Origin: Clostridium sp.
Lineage (GTDB): Bacteria > Bacillota > Clostridia > Lachnospirales > Lachnospiraceae
Assembly: GCA_023664325.1 (NCBI GenBank)
Contig: JAMPFS010000029.1
Coordinates: 1-42,556, forward strand
Direction of reading: 5' to 3'
Length of the DNA stretch: 42,556 bases
The position numbers and the translations under genes were made by a program. Below, one piece after another: positions 42,186-42,556 of the stretch; within the stretch, counting starts at the first letter, position 1, and each line of letters opens with the position of its first letter. The notes beneath the pieces are model-generated. The model saw only the letters and a list, made by a program, of their open reading frames with translations, was not told the origin of the DNA and searched no databases.

Positions 42186-42556
42186 TTACTGTGTCTGCAA
42201 CCTGGCAAGCTGTTCTTTTAACCGGGCAATTTCTTTATCTTTTGCCGCTAATGCCACCGCCAAAGCTTTGTTGTGTTCTCTATCCTTTGCTGCCAAAGCT
42301 TCATCTCGTTCTCTATCTTTTGCCGCCAGCGCTTCATCTTTCACCGCCAAAGCATCTTCGTATCCGTTGCAGATAATGTCAATATCCGTCATGTATGATT
42401 CATCCGTCATATCGTCAAAGTCCTCCGTTTCATAATAGTGGGAGTAGAGATAGTCATAAAGAGTCTGCGTGTACTGCTTAAGCTTTAATGCATCCTCTAA
42501 CGTGATATTCCCTACCCGAAGGTTTTCGTTGATACTTCCCATTATATCATCTTTCA
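42186..42556 (-). CDS. Coiled-coil protein, 5' end beyond the window
   Basis: At least 123 codons are open to the window edge on the minus strand (upstream codons read KDDI before MGSINENLRVG). The visible part has a helical region ITLEDALKLKQYTQTLYDYLYSHY, an acidic stretch, and then a coiled coil of repeated ALAAKDRE-type units ending LARLQTQ. An in-frame ATG at 42542 could be the true start. Similar tails occur on Rpn/PD-(D/E)XK transposase-like proteins of Lachnospiraceae, but no nuclease motif is in view. Confidence 0.55.
   Translation of the reverse strand, partial: KDDIMGSINENLRVGNITLEDALKLKQYTQTLYDYLYSHYYETEDFDDMTDESYMTDIDIICNGYEDALAVKDEALAAKDRERDEALAAKDREHNKALAVALAAKDKEIARLKEQLARLQTQ

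Overview
The window looks like a chromosomal segment of a gut-type Lachnospiraceae (Firmicutes), Roseburia-like in content. The evidence is low-to-moderate GC, strong AGGAGG-type ribosome binding sites, a csoR/copA/copZ copper locus, YhgE/Pip with a TetR regulator, Rpn-family nuclease proteins, and above all a beta-mannan utilisation gene set of the kind known from Roseburia. The genus is an inference; no rRNA is present. Most genes lie on the minus strand.

Layout. 0.1-2.6 kb (+): an RlmI-like methyltransferase and a cardiolipin synthase. 2.6-5.7 kb (-): copA-csoR-copZ, with two CsoR-type boxes, one exactly between the -35 and -10 elements; small palindromic repeats sit in the gene gaps. 5.7-15.7 kb: hypoxanthine-DNA glycosylase, a Ca-binding NGDG-repeat protein, a methyltransferase, a zinc-dependent PLC-like protein, aroB, the YhgE/TetR divergent pair, a truncated capA and a secreted lipoprotein nuclease. 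15.8-17.3 kb (+): an AAA/DUF4143 ATPase behind paired palindromes, and tRNA-Pro(CGG).

17.4-34.3 kb (-): the mannan region. It holds a ROK fructokinase, a 1737-residue secreted GH26 mannanase, an Rpn nuclease, mannose-6-P isomerase, a phospho-sugar mutase, an SGNH acetylesterase, a GH130 mannosylglucose phosphorylase, a mannobiose/cellobiose 2-epimerase, a LacI regulator and a class II aldolase. Together they suggest this route: extracellular cleavage, deacetylation, epimerisation of Man-Man to Man-Glc, phosphorolysis to Man-1-P, conversion to Man-6-P and Fru-6-P, then glycolysis. Transporter and alpha-galactosidase genes are not in the window. A 166-bp near-complete palindrome lies just downstream of a candidate promoter for the esterase operon.

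34.6-38.8 kb (-): an RloA/RloB (AbiL-type) ATPase-TOPRIM pair, and upstream of it a compact operon of a stand-alone carrier protein, a BtrH-like acyltransferase-fold protein and an Sfp-type PPTase with no adenylating enzyme. This operon is the best candidate here for an undescribed small system. 39.0-41.4 kb (-): two adjacent secreted, paralogous Lys/Ser/Tyr-rich proteins of unknown function, behind a leader with three degenerate repeats spaced exactly 62 bp apart. 41.5-42.6 kb: an XRE regulator with a likely operator, a decayed minus-strand gene remnant with its terminator, and a coiled-coil protein running off the window end.
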